From NCBI GenBank assembly GCA_017551675.1, contig JAFZLC010000033.1, forward strand, positions 1 to 64,000: a DNA stretch of 64,000 bases. The letters are read 5' to 3'. This stretch comes from Paludibacteraceae bacterium. Lineage in GTDB: Bacteria; Bacteroidota; Bacteroidia; Bacteroidales; Paludibacteraceae. Numbering within the stretch: the stretch's first letter is position 1; each line of letters begins with the position of its first letter. A program made the translations under genes and the position numbers. Below are positions 7,432-17,648 of the stretch, in pieces. The notes beneath the pieces are model-generated. The model worked only from the letters and a program-made list of their open reading frames with translations. It ran no database searches and had not been told where the DNA came from.

Positions 7432-10400
7432 TTATTTCTCTACCTGAATTTTTTTGTTTCCGTTTTGAATATAGACTTGTCCGTTGATAGGAGTGGTTAC
7501 GATTCTTCCATATATATCATATATAGGCTGTTGATTCGTATCGTCGTTATTGATTATAAGAGGACTGTCTACCGATGACTCGCATTCACAATCTTCTGTT
7601 TCCAAAGCGATGATGAAACAGATTTGCTTGGTGGAGAAGGTGAAGGTGAATTGGTCACACACCTCTTCTTCAAATGTGTAAGAGACAATAGTCGGATTGT
7701 TTTGGAAATTGTTGTCGCTCACCTTGGCATTGAACGGGTAGGAGACTTCCTTGCCGTTTATCTCTGTTAAGAATCCGGCTGTGGATTCATCGTTGCTGTA
7801 TCCGATTAGAGTGATCTTCTTTGCCTTTTTGTTCTTTGGCAAATAGAAGGTGTTGACAGCTCCGTTGGAGTTTTTGTAGGTTGTATAGGTCCTGCCTTGG
7901 TAGGAGATGTCTTGTCCGTACAAAATACTCTTGTCTGTTCTGCCCGTGATGGCCCAACTATAGTCGGTTGCTCCCGATGTGGTGCAGGTCCAGTGGTTGT
8001 TTTCTGTATGTCCATTATCTTGCGAGAGCGTACCATTGTCATAGTGGAATATGAACGATTCTGTTGTGGAGGAGGAACCTCCATCAGAAGTGACAGCGTT
8101 GGATACGCTACTCAATCCACCCATTGAATTGGCGGCGCGAATGGTGAATTCATCGGTCGAGGATGTGCCAGCAGGAATAGTGTATTGTGTTCCTGTTGTG
8201 TTTCCTACGTAAATATTGTTTTTGAAGATGACGTAGCAACGTGCGGAAGGATTGTCACTCCATGATAAAACTCCGTTGTTGACGCTTAATTTAGGAGTCT
8301 GTACCTGTTGCGCCAACTGGTCTGGCTGCCAATTGTCGCTTCCTCCTACAACATTAGCAATCGTATATTTTTCAGCATCTGACGCGGAAAGAACAGGGTT
8401 GATATAGACCGTCTGATTATCCTTTGTGTAGGTGGTGCGTCGACTGCTGAGGTTTATTGCGTTTCCGTTTCCATCCATACTGTTGTATTCTGCGAATAGG
8501 GCAGGCACAACATTCATAGGGTCGCCCCATCCAGCGGCAGTTGGTTGAACGTTCATTTTCGTATTGATATAAACACAGCGAGGAGATTTGTTCCAAGAAC
8601 GTCCTAGTCGATAATTGCCATTGCAAATGGAATATCCGTCGATGGTACAATCTTTAAATACATATCCCCACGATGTAGTGGTGGCAGGTGCTGTGATACA
8701 GTTGTTGGATCGGTTCTCTAAATAGAGCAGACAGCGGTTGAAAAGGATGTCGCCACTACCGCAGATGAAATCTACTGTTCCGTGAATCTCACAATCCTCA
8801 GAGTATGTTCTTTCTGATTTAGAGTAGTAAGTGTCTTGTGTACTGAGTAACTTGACGAACTTATAGATGTTCCTGGTTCCTTGGTCCATTAAGGCTACAA
8901 ATCGATTAGCACTGGCATTCGGGTTGTAGTAGGATCTGTTTTGGAGTGTGATGTCTTGTAGGTATATATCATTCGCTCTCGACAAGTACAATGTGGCAGT
9001 CTTACTGATAGCCTCTTCCGAACAAGTGTTGTAGAGGATTACATTGTCCATGCTCTGTCCGATAAAGGAAACGGAGCTTTTTGTCCATGTTGTCATTTGG
9101 TTACCATCACCAGTCAGAGATCCTATGTTGTATTCTCCATCAGGGAAGAAGATGATGAATCGGTCGCTTTGACTAGCTTCGGCAGCTCTTTTTGCCTCGG
9201 CAAAGTTGCCATCCACACCTACAACAAAATCGAAAGGAGCTTTTGTCACGGTGATGATGTCATCATCGTCATCTGATTGAATACCCATCACCTCATTGAC
9301 GATTGAGTTCATATATACCTCTAGGTATGTGTATCCAGAAGGAGCGATGGCAGAACCATCACTTGGATCGTTCTTGTTTAGTCCTTTTTTATCTTCCCAA
9401 CTATCAGGCATACCGTCTCCATCACTATCTGTTTGGGCTGACGCACTGGCGTAGGTAGGCCATCCTCCCACATCGGAAGGGGAGTCGATGATACCTTTTC
9501 CTTTTAATACAGAACCCGTGTAGGTGTAAGAACCATTTCGTGTCTCTTCGCAGATGCGGGCATCAACTGCGTCTCGTTTGTAGGAGGCACCTGCCCATTG
9601 AAGTACCTTTTGATATGCTTCTTTGGCAGATTGTGTGGTGACGGGAGCCACGCTGTATTCTGTGTAAGAACGGATGCTTTGTTGATTCATCTGTCCGTTG
9701 TTGCTGTTGTCTATGTCTATACCGTTCCAGTCCCAGTTGTCACCTTTGCCTTCCATATAGTTACCACTGATGTAGAAGTGACCATAGACACCTTGCGCTT
9801 GTGAATTCTTGCCATCATCTGCCCATGGTTGGAATATTCGATATTGGATGGATGATTTTGTGGCTGGACCCGCCTTGTAATAGTTGTTGATGAAGTTGTA
9901 TGAACCTCCTTCACCTGCGTATCCACTATTGGTGCTTCCCCAGTTGTAGAACACGTTGTTTCGTAAATCTACTCGTTCTTGGTCTGCCAAGTTGGAATAG
10001 CGACTTCCACATAGTCGGGGCGTACGGCTGTCATGATGAGCAACGAGGTTGTGATGGAATGTTGCACCTCTTCCGCCCCAGATGCCTCCGTAGCCATGGT
10101 ATCCTTTCGGATGAAAAGAACCTCTCAGACTCTCTGCCACTAGACACCATTGCATGGTGAAGTTTTCGTTGTCATAGAAAGATGCGCATTCGTCGGTACA
10201 CCAACTCATGGAGCAATGGTCGATGATGATGTTTTTCTTCCTTCTTCCCCATGTGGCATCTCTATCAATGGAAGGCCTTCCGTCGGAGCCTATCTCGTCG
10301 GGTGCATCCGTACCCATTCGAAAACGCAAAAAACGGATGACTACATTGTTGGCATTGACATATAGATCGTAGTTTTTAAGACAAATTCCATCTCCAGGAG

Positions 10401-10698
10401 CTGTTTGTCCTGCAATGGTGATATCATCATTGGTAATGGATAATCTTTTCTGTAGTTCGATGATGCCGGAGACGTCGAAAACAATGGTCCTCGGACCAGA
10501 TTGATTGACTGCATGACGCAGTGTTCCTTCACTTCCATCGTCAGATAGGGAAGTGACATGATAGACTTTGCCTCCACGTCCTCCAGTGGTGTACATTCCA
10601 TACCCTTCTGCACCAGGGAAAGAGGGGAGATCATTAGAATAAACTTGAAATGGCATGCATAATAATAGCGTAACAATTAGCCTTGTTATGGTTCTCAT
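7432..10698 (-). CDS. Pectate lyase (PL1)-pectin methylesterase (CE8) fusion with T9SS tail
   Basis: 1088 residues with an N-terminal signal peptide. Residues ~25-400 are a PL1-type beta-helix (FPGAEGYG...TTGGRGG, IIIDHCSMSW). A calcium-binding-like DSDGDGMPDSWED linker (~425) follows. Residues ~480-770 form a CE8 pectinesterase with QDTYY (Asp near 620), GTVDFICG (Asp near 642) and LGRSWN (Arg near 699). A fibronectin-like stretch, a further beta domain and a type A T9SS-like end (YDIYGRIVT...) complete the protein. De-esterification and cleavage of homogalacturonan are thus on one secreted chain. Middle gene of the operon. Confidence 0.9.
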   Translation of the reverse strand: MRTITRLIVTLLLCMPFQVYSNDLPSFPGAEGYGMYTTGGRGGKVYHVTSLSDDGSEGTLRHAVNQSGPRTIVFDVSGIIELQKRLSITNDDITIAGQTAPGDGICLKNYDLYVNANNVVIRFLRFRMGTDAPDEIGSDGRPSIDRDATWGRRKKNIIIDHCSMSWCTDECASFYDNENFTMQWCLVAESLRGSFHPKGYHGYGGIWGGRGATFHHNLVAHHDSRTPRLCGSRYSNLADQERVDLRNNVFYNWGSTNSGYAGEGGSYNFINNYYKAGPATKSSIQYRIFQPWADDGKNSQAQGVYGHFYISGNYMEGKGDNWDWNGIDIDNSNNGQMNQQSIRSYTEYSVAPVTTQSAKEAYQKVLQWAGASYKRDAVDARICEETRNGSYTYTGSVLKGKGIIDSPSDVGGWPTYASASAQTDSDGDGMPDSWEDKKGLNKNDPSDGSAIAPSGYTYLEVYMNSIVNEVMGIQSDDDDDIITVTKAPFDFVVGVDGNFAEAKRAAEASQSDRFIIFFPDGEYNIGSLTGDGNQMTTWTKSSVSFIGQSMDNVILYNTCSEEAISKTATLYLSRANDIYLQDITLQNRSYYNPNASANRFVALMDQGTRNIYKFVKLLSTQDTYYSKSERTYSEDCEIHGTVDFICGSGDILFNRCLLYLENRSNNCITAPATTTSWGYVFKDCTIDGYSICNGNYRLGRSWNKSPRCVYINTKMNVQPTAAGWGDPMNVVPALFAEYNSMDGNGNAINLSSRRTTYTKDNQTVYINPVLSASDAEKYTIANVVGGSDNWQPDQLAQQVQTPKLSVNNGVLSWSDNPSARCYVIFKNNIYVGNTTGTQYTIPAGTSSTDEFTIRAANSMGGLSSVSNAVTSDGGSSSTTESFIFHYDNGTLSQDNGHTENNHWTCTTSGATDYSWAITGRTDKSILYGQDISYQGRTYTTYKNSNGAVNTFYLPKNKKAKKITLIGYSNDESTAGFLTEINGKEVSYPFNAKVSDNNFQNNPTIVSYTFEEEVCDQFTFTFSTKQICFIIALETEDCECESSVDSPLIINNDDTNQQPIYDIYGRIVTTPINGQVYIQNGNKKIQVEK

Positions 10699-10764
10699 TC
10701 TTTTGAAGTAGTTAAAAAGTTAAAATTTTATGGTTTCGAAAAAACATAAGCAATGCTGGTTGCC

Positions 10765-13404
10765 TTATTTGACAACGAACTTGCATGTTTTTGGTTTGCT
10801 TTTTCCTCTTATTTGTAACAAATAAGTTCCAGCAGTTAGTTGATTGACCTTCTTTTCTATTTTATTGTTACCTGGTTCTATCGTTTGATAGAAATCAGCT
10901 TTTGTACGAGCTTCCATATCGACAATCATAAAGTGGCAGTTCTCTTTTATGTCACTATTGATGATGATGTCGATCATGTTTTCTTCTGCTATAATGCAGA
11001 TTGATTTGTTCTCTGTGGATGTGATGATAGGGTTGTGTTCTGCCTCCTCGACATAGAAGGAACCGTTTTTCGTCACTTCCTCTTTTGCAGAACTTTGGGT
11101 TGTGATTGTATAGCGATACAAACCAGGAGTGGTTGCGATGCCATAGAATCTGATGGTTCTGTTAGCGGTGTCAATTTCCGCACAAATACCATCAGGAACA
11201 TCTTGACTCCATGATATGCAGATAGAATCGGCATTTTCCCAAGAATATCCATATTCGATGATGGAGTCGTGTTGCCTAACAGTTTGGTCTGTTTCTCCTG
11301 CTCCGAATTTCTCGAGTGCTGGCAATGGCTTGTTGACAATCAGTTTGCCAAGACCTTTGATTCCATCAGGGTAGTCCTCTGTTGTGTAAGTTCCACCTCC
11401 GTAAGTTTGTCCGTTGATTGTTAAATCATTCACTTCTAGATTGCCTTTCAAAACAAGTTTGGCGCTGTCAGAGATGGTGATTTGATCTGTATTGACATCC
11501 ACATTGATTTCCAATATTCCATTGTCTACGAAAATGCCAACAGGGCCCAATGCGTTTTTGTTGTTTACGCTAATGGTTCCTTCCTCTAATGTCCAAGAGC
11601 CGTTCAGTTGTTCAGCTTCTGCATTTAGGCTCAATATTCCGGCACTTGTTTTGATGATATCACCATCGCCAGAAATGGTTCCTACAATCTCGATTCCCGT
11701 TGTGTCTGTAGGACCTGCGATGATAGTGCAGTGAGATTGAATGTTGATTTCCCTTGCAGAAAGGAGGTATAGAGGGTTCACATTGCTGGATTTTATGGTT
11801 CCACCAATGATGTTGAGTTGATCAAATGTACAATTGGCAGTGATGTCGAGTGTACCATTCTCTTCAATTGTGATAGGTGCACTCAATTCTAGTGGACCTG
11901 CTTTCACCTCTCCCGAGCGGATAATGGTAGTGTCGATGGATTGAGGCACACCGACTGGAGTCCAATTCTCCTGTGTGCTCCACACATCTGTTTTGTTGCA
12001 GTCGTAGATGTATGTCTTTGCTTTAGGCTTGTATGCAATGGTTGTGATACTGTTTCCTGGCATGTTGACACTTTCCAATGCATCATAGGTGCCTATGGTT
12101 GAACTCCATATCTTTTGAGAAGGGACACTTTGGATGACTGTTGCTCTTGTTCCTTCAGGGAAGAATGGTAGTCTGGCAGTCTGGTTGTTTCGGTTACGGT
12201 TGACCAAGACAACAGTATAAGCGTCTTCTTCCGGACTTTTGAAAGCGGAAACGATAACGTTGTTATTGTTGGTTTGTGCGGAAATATTTTTCCATCCGCG
12301 ACGAATAAATTTGGAATAGTGACGCAAGGCGTGGTAATCACCTTGAATGACATATCCATCTTCCGTTTTATATCCGTTTTCTGAGAATTCCAAATTGATG
12401 CAACCATCACCCGTGTCTCCCCAAATCAGATTCCAATGAAGGTACGAAACAACGTGATTGACTGAGAATGCATATGACATAAAGATAGCCAAATGAATAG
12501 GATCGTTTGGATCAGGATCTCTAAGCGAGCTGTTTTCGGTCATATACATTGGTTTTTGGTTCAGATAGTCTCTTGACAGGTTGGTCATTGCACCCAAGAA
12601 TTCATCAGGGTAGTTGTAGCGATAACCATCGTCTTTGTGATTTTCCGAGCCACTATGGTAGTAGTGGAAGTTGTATCCATACAACATTCTTTTGTCGACT
12701 GTGTTGATGTATTCTTGCACCTTGTTCCAGCCGATACCCAACACTTCAGGACCTAGTATGCCTGGAGCATTATCTAGTGTCTTAATGTTGTTGTATACAG
12801 AAGAAAGAGCATTAGAATAGGCAGCGATGCCATTCGACTCAGAAGGGTCGAAGATGGTTGATTCATAGTCGGCATCACAATCCACCTCGTTCTGAATACT
12901 TATCGTATTTGGATAAACGTCCACATCCCGATATTGCTGTAAAGCACGCTTCCACCATGCTCCGAATTTGTCATAGATATAACGTCCATACTCTTTTTTT
13001 AGGGTTGGCTTGACTGGACCACCGCAAGAACCGGTGAGGGAGTTGTTCTGTTTTAATTCGGCAGGGGCAGACCATGAAGACATGGTGATGAAAAAATCGT
13101 CGCCCAGCCGTTTCTTTCCTTCATGTACGATTTCAGCGTCGTAGGTAAGGTCGGCATCCTCTTCGTGAGCCCAGTTGCCTATACGCAAGCCGGTTAGTCC
13201 CAATCCGTTGAAGATGGTGTCATATAATACCTCTTTGTTTTTGTGTGTGGTTAACCAGTCCAGATAGTACACGATACCGCCGCCAATTCCATCAATGGTC
13301 TGATAGGAAGTGGTGGGATCTATGGTAATTGTCGTCTGCGCGTATGAAAATGGCGCATTTACCAATAATATTCCCAGGATTAGAGTCTTGAGCGCGGTTT
13401 TCAT
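10765..13404 (-). CDS. Secreted GH30-family glycosidase with beta-strand-repeat domain and T9SS tail
   Basis: 879 residues from ATG 13404. The frame is open to 13491, but a -7 box at 13448-13441 puts the transcript start inside that extension, and the shorter form begins with a normal signal peptide (MKTALKTLILGILLVNAPFSYAQ, in two parts). The GH30 barrel (~25-470) carries the acid/base Glu173 (SIQNEVD) and nucleophile Glu290 (YMTENSS), suggesting xylanase/glucuronoxylanase-like activity. Residues ~500-720 resemble autotransporter-associated beta-strand repeats (GDGDIIKTSAG, GSWTLEEGTISV). A T9SS-type tail ends the protein. First gene of the three-enzyme operon. Confidence 0.85.
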   Translation of the reverse strand: MKTALKTLILGILLVNAPFSYAQTTITIDPTTSYQTIDGIGGGIVYYLDWLTTHKNKEVLYDTIFNGLGLTGLRIGNWAHEEDADLTYDAEIVHEGKKRLGDDFFITMSSWSAPAELKQNNSLTGSCGGPVKPTLKKEYGRYIYDKFGAWWKRALQQYRDVDVYPNTISIQNEVDCDADYESTIFDPSESNGIAAYSNALSSVYNNIKTLDNAPGILGPEVLGIGWNKVQEYINTVDKRMLYGYNFHYYHSGSENHKDDGYRYNYPDEFLGAMTNLSRDYLNQKPMYMTENSSLRDPDPNDPIHLAIFMSYAFSVNHVVSYLHWNLIWGDTGDGCINLEFSENGYKTEDGYVIQGDYHALRHYSKFIRRGWKNISAQTNNNNVIVSAFKSPEEDAYTVVLVNRNRNNQTARLPFFPEGTRATVIQSVPSQKIWSSTIGTYDALESVNMPGNSITTIAYKPKAKTYIYDCNKTDVWSTQENWTPVGVPQSIDTTIIRSGEVKAGPLELSAPITIEENGTLDITANCTFDQLNIIGGTIKSSNVNPLYLLSAREINIQSHCTIIAGPTDTTGIEIVGTISGDGDIIKTSAGILSLNAEAEQLNGSWTLEEGTISVNNKNALGPVGIFVDNGILEINVDVNTDQITISDSAKLVLKGNLEVNDLTINGQTYGGGTYTTEDYPDGIKGLGKLIVNKPLPALEKFGAGETDQTVRQHDSIIEYGYSWENADSICISWSQDVPDGICAEIDTANRTIRFYGIATTPGLYRYTITTQSSAKEEVTKNGSFYVEEAEHNPIITSTENKSICIIAEENMIDIIINSDIKENCHFMIVDMEARTKADFYQTIEPGNNKIEKKVNQLTAGTYLLQIRGKSKPKTCKFVVK

Positions 13405-13440
13405 TTCGTGTTTTTTTACGGTTAATGTTGCTAAATTACA

Positions 13441-13448
13441 CAAAGTTA
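13441..13448 (-). promoter_or_regulatory. -7 box of the GH30/PL1-CE8/GH43 operon
   Basis: Minus-strand TAACTTTG matches TAnnTTTG and lies about 37 bases before the chosen ATG. No well-spaced -33 TTTG is evident. Confidence 0.5.
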
Positions 13449-13630
13449 GTATTTTGACAAAGAAAAATTGCTCTTTTTTTCTCATGAGCAAAAAAAGTTT
13501 TTTTCCATTTTGCGGAATATATGCTTGTTTTGCGAGGTTTTCACAAGTATAAAATTTCTCTTTCGTTTTCTGTTTGAAGGTTCGTTTTTTTTATCTAATT
13601 TAGCGGTCTAACTTTCAAAGCATAAAATAT

Positions 13631-13849
13631 ATGGTTAGAAAAATCAGTTTGTCGATTGTCCTTTGCATGTTGGTGGCGTCAATATTTGCAGAGTTATCAT
13701 TCAAAATCGAGATGGGGAAAAGGTTTCGTCACTTGGAACAGTCAAAGTGAAAGGAGGCCGTTTTGGAACTCATATCAATTTGATGGGAGATGCTGCGAAA
13801 AACCTCGGGTTGAAACTGGCGGAAATGATATGTCCGCGACTCACATGAG
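13631..13849 (+). pseudogene. Remnant of a small secreted protein, broken by a frameshift
   Basis: An ATG at 13631 gives a clean signal peptide (MVRKISLSIVLCMLVASIFA) but the frame stops after 39 codons. The +2 frame continues as coding-like sequence (IIQNRDGEKVSSLGTVKV, GRFGTHINLMGDAAKNLG) to a stop near 13848. Joining the two needs one frameshift around 13685-13700. The second part reads like the C-terminus of a real protein, but I do not recognise the family. It could instead be two short unrelated frames. Confidence 0.4.
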
Positions 13850-13891
13850 TCATGCAAAATAATGAATTAATTTTATTTATGATAAAATATT

Positions 13892-15547
13892 ATGGCTATA
13901 GAATTTAAGTATGCTCCAATGTTTCAATTGGGGAAAGATGACACGGAGTATTATTTGTTAAGCAAAGAAGGCGTAAGTGTTGGAAATTTTGAAGGACATG
14001 AGATTTTGAAGGTCTCAAAAGAGGCATTGACTCTTCTTTCTCAGCAGGCATTTCATGATGTGGAGTTTATGTTGCGTCGCTCTCATAACGAGCAAGTGGC
14101 TGCCATTTTGAAAGATCCTGAGGCTTCTGAAAATGATAAATATGTGGCTCTTCAGTTCTTGCGTAATGCAGAGGTTGCATGTAAGGGAATCCTTCCTTTC
14201 TGTCAAGATACTGGAACTGCTATTATCCATGGAGAAAAAGGTCAGCAAGTGTGGACTGGCTTTGAGGATGAGGAAGCATTGTCAAAGGGTGTGTTTAATA
14301 CGTATGTGAACGATAATCTTCGTTATTCTCAGAATGCACCATTGAATATGTATGATGAGGTTAATACAAAGTGCAACTTGCCTGCTCAGATAGACATCGA
14401 GGCTGTGGAAGGCGCTGAATATCGTTTCGTCATGGTGGCTAAAGGTGGTGGTTCTGCTAATAAAACTTATTTCTACCCAATGACAAAGGCAACTATCCAG
14501 AATGAAGGTACTCTTCTTCCATTCTTGGTAGAGAAGATGAAAACATTGGGAACTGCTGCTTGCCCTCCTTATCACATTGCATTTGTGATTGGTGGTACTT
14601 CTGCGGAAAAGAACTTGCTAACTGTAAAATTAGCTTCTATAAAATATTATGACAACTTGCCTACTACGGGTGATGAGACAGGACGTGCGTTCCGTGACAT
14701 CGATTTGGAAAACAAGTTGTTGAAGGAGGCTCATAAGATTGGTTTGGGTGCTCAATTCGGTGGTAAATATTTGGCACATGATATTCGTGTGATTCGTTTG
14801 CCTCGTCATGGTGCTTCTTGTCCTATCGGTATGGGCGTTAGCTGCTCTGCTGATAGAAACATCAAAGCAAAAATCAACAAGGATGGTATCTGGATTGAAA
14901 AGATGGACTCAAATCCTTCAGAGTTGATTCCTGCAGAATATTGTAAGGCTGGCGAAGGCAAGAATAGCATTGTTATCGATTTGGATAAGGGAATGGATGC
15001 TGTTCGCGCTGAGTTGACCAAGTATCCTGTAAGTACGCGTGTGAACTTGAAAGGTACTATCATTGTGGCACGTGATATCGCTCATGCTAAGTTGAAGGCT
15101 CGCTTGGATGCTGGTGAAGATTTGCCAAGCTACTTCAAAGATTATCCAGTGTTGTATGCTGGTCCTGCTAAAACTCCAGAAGGATATCCTTGTGGTTCTA
15201 TGGGACCAACCACTGCAAATCGTATGGATCCATATGTGGATGAATTCCAAGATCATGGTGCATCTCTAGTAATGATCGCTAAAGGTAACCGTTCGGATGT
15301 GGTGACAAATGCTTGTCAGAAACACAAAGGTTTCTATTTAGGAACAATCGGAGGTGTGGCTGCAGTTCTTTCTCAAAGCTCTATTAAGAGTATTGAGTGT
15401 GTAGAGTATCCAGAGTTGGGTATGGAGGCTGTTTGGAAGATCACCGTGGAAGACTTCCCTGCATTCATCTTGGTGGATGACAAGGGTAACGATTTCTTCA
15501 AACAGTTGAAACCATGGTGCCCTTCATGCAAACAAGCTCTTTCATAA
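13892..15547 (+). CDS. Class I (iron-sulfur) fumarate hydratase
   Basis: Converts fumarate and malate in the reductive or oxidative branch of the citric acid cycle. The 551-residue protein matches the single-chain FumA/FumB layout: the N-terminal part has the cluster-ligand region [12 protein letters not shown] (Cys near 110), further cysteines occur in [10 protein letters not shown] and [12 protein letters not shown], and the C-terminal beta domain includes [20 protein letters not shown] and GNRSDVV. Length is normal for the family. It is a single-gene unit closed by a terminator. In anaerobic Bacteroidales it usually serves the fumarate branch of succinate formation. Confidence 0.95.
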   Translation: MAIEFKYAPMFQLGKDDTEYYLLSKEGVSVGNFEGHEILKVSKEALTLLSQQAFHDVEFMLRRSHNEQVAAILKDPEASENDKYVALQFLRNAEVACKGILPFCQDTGTAIIHGEKGQQVWTGFEDEEALSKGVFNTYVNDNLRYSQNAPLNMYDEVNTKCNLPAQIDIEAVEGAEYRFVMVAKGGGSANKTYFYPMTKATIQNEGTLLPFLVEKMKTLGTAACPPYHIAFVIGGTSAEKNLLTVKLASIKYYDNLPTTGDETGRAFRDIDLENKLLKEAHKIGLGAQFGGKYLAHDIRVIRLPRHGASCPIGMGVSCSADRNIKAKINKDGIWIEKMDSNPSELIPAEYCKAGEGKNSIVIDLDKGMDAVRAELTKYPVSTRVNLKGTIIVARDIAHAKLKARLDAGEDLPSYFKDYPVLYAGPAKTPEGYPCGSMGPTTANRMDPYVDEFQDHGASLVMIAKGNRSDVVTNACQKHKGFYLGTIGGVAAVLSQSSIKSIECVEYPELGMEAVWKITVEDFPAFILVDDKGNDFFKQLKPWCPSCKQALS

Positions 15548-15574
15548 ACATGAAATAGATTTGATTGACAGATG

Positions 15575-15607
15575 AAAAAACGGAAGATGATTGTCTTCCG
15601 TTTTTTT
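15575..15607 (+). terminator. Terminator after the fumarase gene
   Basis: Stem CGGAAGA / TCTTCCG around a short loop, with A before and a run of seven T after, 28 bases downstream of the stop. Confidence 0.85.
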
Positions 15608-15651
15608 GTGTTCCTTTGCTTGGTAAGCTTTTGATTGCTTCTCTAATAAAT

Positions 15652-15682
15652 TTTGATACTGGGGAAAAATCCGCTATCTTTG
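15652..15682 (+). promoter_or_regulatory. Promoter of the ABC-F gene
   Basis: TTTG (15652-15655), exactly 19 bases, TATCTTTG (15675-15682): an ideal Bacteroidetes promoter, about 25 bases before the ATG at 15707. Confidence 0.8.
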
Positions 15683-15706
15683 CCCTTCAAAAAAATGTAG
15701 AATAAG

Positions 15707-17647
15707 ATGGTCTCTGTTGATAAACTTACTATCCGTTTCGGAAGTGTCACATTGTTCAGTGATATCTCATTTGTGGTGAACTCCCGGGATAGAATCGCCC
15801 TCGTAGGAAAGAATGGTGCGGGCAAAAGTACGATGTTGAAAGTTTTTGCTGGCATTCAACCGCCAACAACGGGTAGTGTCTCCATACCTAAAGATATTAC
15901 CATAGGATATCTGCCTCAGCACATGATTCATAATGATGGAGTAACCGTTAGAGAAGAGGCTGAAAAAGCGTTTTCTCACATTTTTGAGTTGCAGAATGAA
16001 ATAGAAAATCTGTCTGCTCAATTGGCTACTCGTGAAGATTATGATTCGCCTGAATATGCTCGTCTTATCGAACAACTGACTCATGCCAATGAGCGCCTGG
16101 ATATGATGGGTGCCAATGATTTTCAGGGTGAGGTGGAGAAGACCTTGTTGGGATTGGGTTTCCTTCGTTCTGATTTCGATCGACAAACCAGCGAGTTCAG
16201 CGGTGGATGGCGTATGCGTGTCGAGTTGGCAAAAATTTTGCTGAAACGACCTGATGTGTTGCTATTGGATGAGCCCACCAACCATTTGGATATCGAATCC
16301 ATTCAGTGGTTGGAGGAGTTCTTAAAAAACTGTGGTAGCGCAGTAATCTTAGTTTCTCACGATAGAGCGTTCATTGATAATGTGACGACTCGTACCATCG
16401 AGATATCCCTCGGTAAAATATATGATTATAAAGTTTCCTATTCTAAATATGTGGAACTGAGAAAAGAACGAAGAGAACAGCAGTTGCGCGCCTACGAAAA
16501 TCAACAGAAACAGATTCAAGATACAGAGGATTTCATTGAAAGATTCCGTTATAAGGCTACTAAGTCCAATCAGGTTCAGTCTCGTATCAAACAGTTGGAG
16601 AAGATGAATATCATCGAGGTGGATGAGGAAGACAATTCTGCTCTACATCTGAAATTTCCACCTGCTCCTCATTCGGGTAGTATTACGGTTGAGGCTCAAA
16701 ACCTGACTAAACGCTATGGTGATAATGTGGTGTTGGACTCTATTGATCTTACGATTAAAAGAGGAGAGAAGGTTGCCTTCGTTGGTAAGAATGGAGAGGG
16801 TAAGACCACTTTGGTGAAGTGTATTATGGATCAGGTGGAGTATGAGGGTATGCTGAAGTTGGGACATCTTGTGAAGATTGGCTATTTCGCTCAGAATCAA
16901 GCTTCTTTGTTGGATGAGGATAAGACGGTGTTTGATACGATTGATTCGGTTGCGGTAGGTGATATTCGTACGAAGATTCGTGATATATTGGGTGCGTTCA
17001 TGTTTGGAGGTGAGGCCTCCGACAAGAAGGTGAAGGTGCTGTCTGGTGGTGAACGAACCCGTTTGGCAATGATTCGATTGTTGTTGGAGCCAGTCAATTT
17101 TCTTGTATTGGATGAGCCGACCAACCACTTGGATATGCGTTCGAAGGATGTGCTGAAAGAGGCGATCAAAGCTTTCAATGGAACGGTGGTAGTGGTATCT
17201 CACGACCGTGAGTTCTTGGATGGCTTGGTAGATAAGGTGTATGAGTTTGGTAATCATAAGGTAAAGGAACATCTTGGCGGCATCTATGACTTCCTGCAAT
17301 CCAAAAAATTATCATCGTTACAAGAGTTGGAGAGAAAGTCTCCTGTTTCGAAGACGGAGAATACGCAGAAGACATCATCTGATAATAAACTATCATACGA
17401 AGCTAAAAAAGAGTTTGAACGCAAACTAAGAAAAGCCGAACGTGCGGTAGAAGAAGCGGAAAATGCAGTCAATCAGATTGAAAAGAGAATAGCAGAGATT
17501 GAGGAATCACTTGGGAATCCTGAGAATGCATCTAATACAGCCTTGTTTGACGAGTATGGTAAGAAGAAACATGAGTTGGAACAGAAGATGTACGAGTGGG
17601 AGATCCTTTCGGAGGAATTGGAGACGATAAAGAGTCAAATGTCATAA
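15707..17647 (+). CDS. ABC-F family ATPase (ribosome-associated type)
   Basis: 646 residues, two ABC domains on one chain and no membrane segment. Walker A motifs are GKNGAGKS (34-41) and GKNGEGKT (about residue 360); signatures FSGGWRMR and LSGGERTR; both Walker B motifs read LDEPTNHLD. A charged helical linker separates them and a coiled coil closes the protein (ERKLRKAERAVEEAENAVNQ, continuing). Family members act on the ribosome as translation factors or antibiotic-protection proteins. The C-terminal coiled coil resembles Uup-type proteins. The DUF4380 gene starts one base after the stop, so they are cotranscribed. Confidence 0.92.
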   Translation: MVSVDKLTIRFGSVTLFSDISFVVNSRDRIALVGKNGAGKSTMLKVFAGIQPPTTGSVSIPKDITIGYLPQHMIHNDGVTVREEAEKAFSHIFELQNEIENLSAQLATREDYDSPEYARLIEQLTHANERLDMMGANDFQGEVEKTLLGLGFLRSDFDRQTSEFSGGWRMRVELAKILLKRPDVLLLDEPTNHLDIESIQWLEEFLKNCGSAVILVSHDRAFIDNVTTRTIEISLGKIYDYKVSYSKYVELRKERREQQLRAYENQQKQIQDTEDFIERFRYKATKSNQVQSRIKQLEKMNIIEVDEEDNSALHLKFPPAPHSGSITVEAQNLTKRYGDNVVLDSIDLTIKRGEKVAFVGKNGEGKTTLVKCIMDQVEYEGMLKLGHLVKIGYFAQNQASLLDEDKTVFDTIDSVAVGDIRTKIRDILGAFMFGGEASDKKVKVLSGGERTRLAMIRLLLEPVNFLVLDEPTNHLDMRSKDVLKEAIKAFNGTVVVVSHDREFLDGLVDKVYEFGNHKVKEHLGGIYDFLQSKKLSSLQELERKSPVSKTENTQKTSSDNKLSYEAKKEFERKLRKAERAVEEAENAVNQIEKRIAEIEESLGNPENASNTALFDEYGKKKHELEQKMYEWEILSEELETIKSQMS

Positions 17648-17648
17648 T

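Noticed and set aside
13405-13491. 29-residue N-terminal extension of the GH30 enzyme
   Set aside because: The -7 box TAACTTTG lies inside it and the signal peptide begins at ATG 13404.
16643-17299. 218-codon minus-strand frame opposite the ABC-F gene
   Set aside because: Antisense shadow; the sense strand encodes conserved ATPase motifs throughout.
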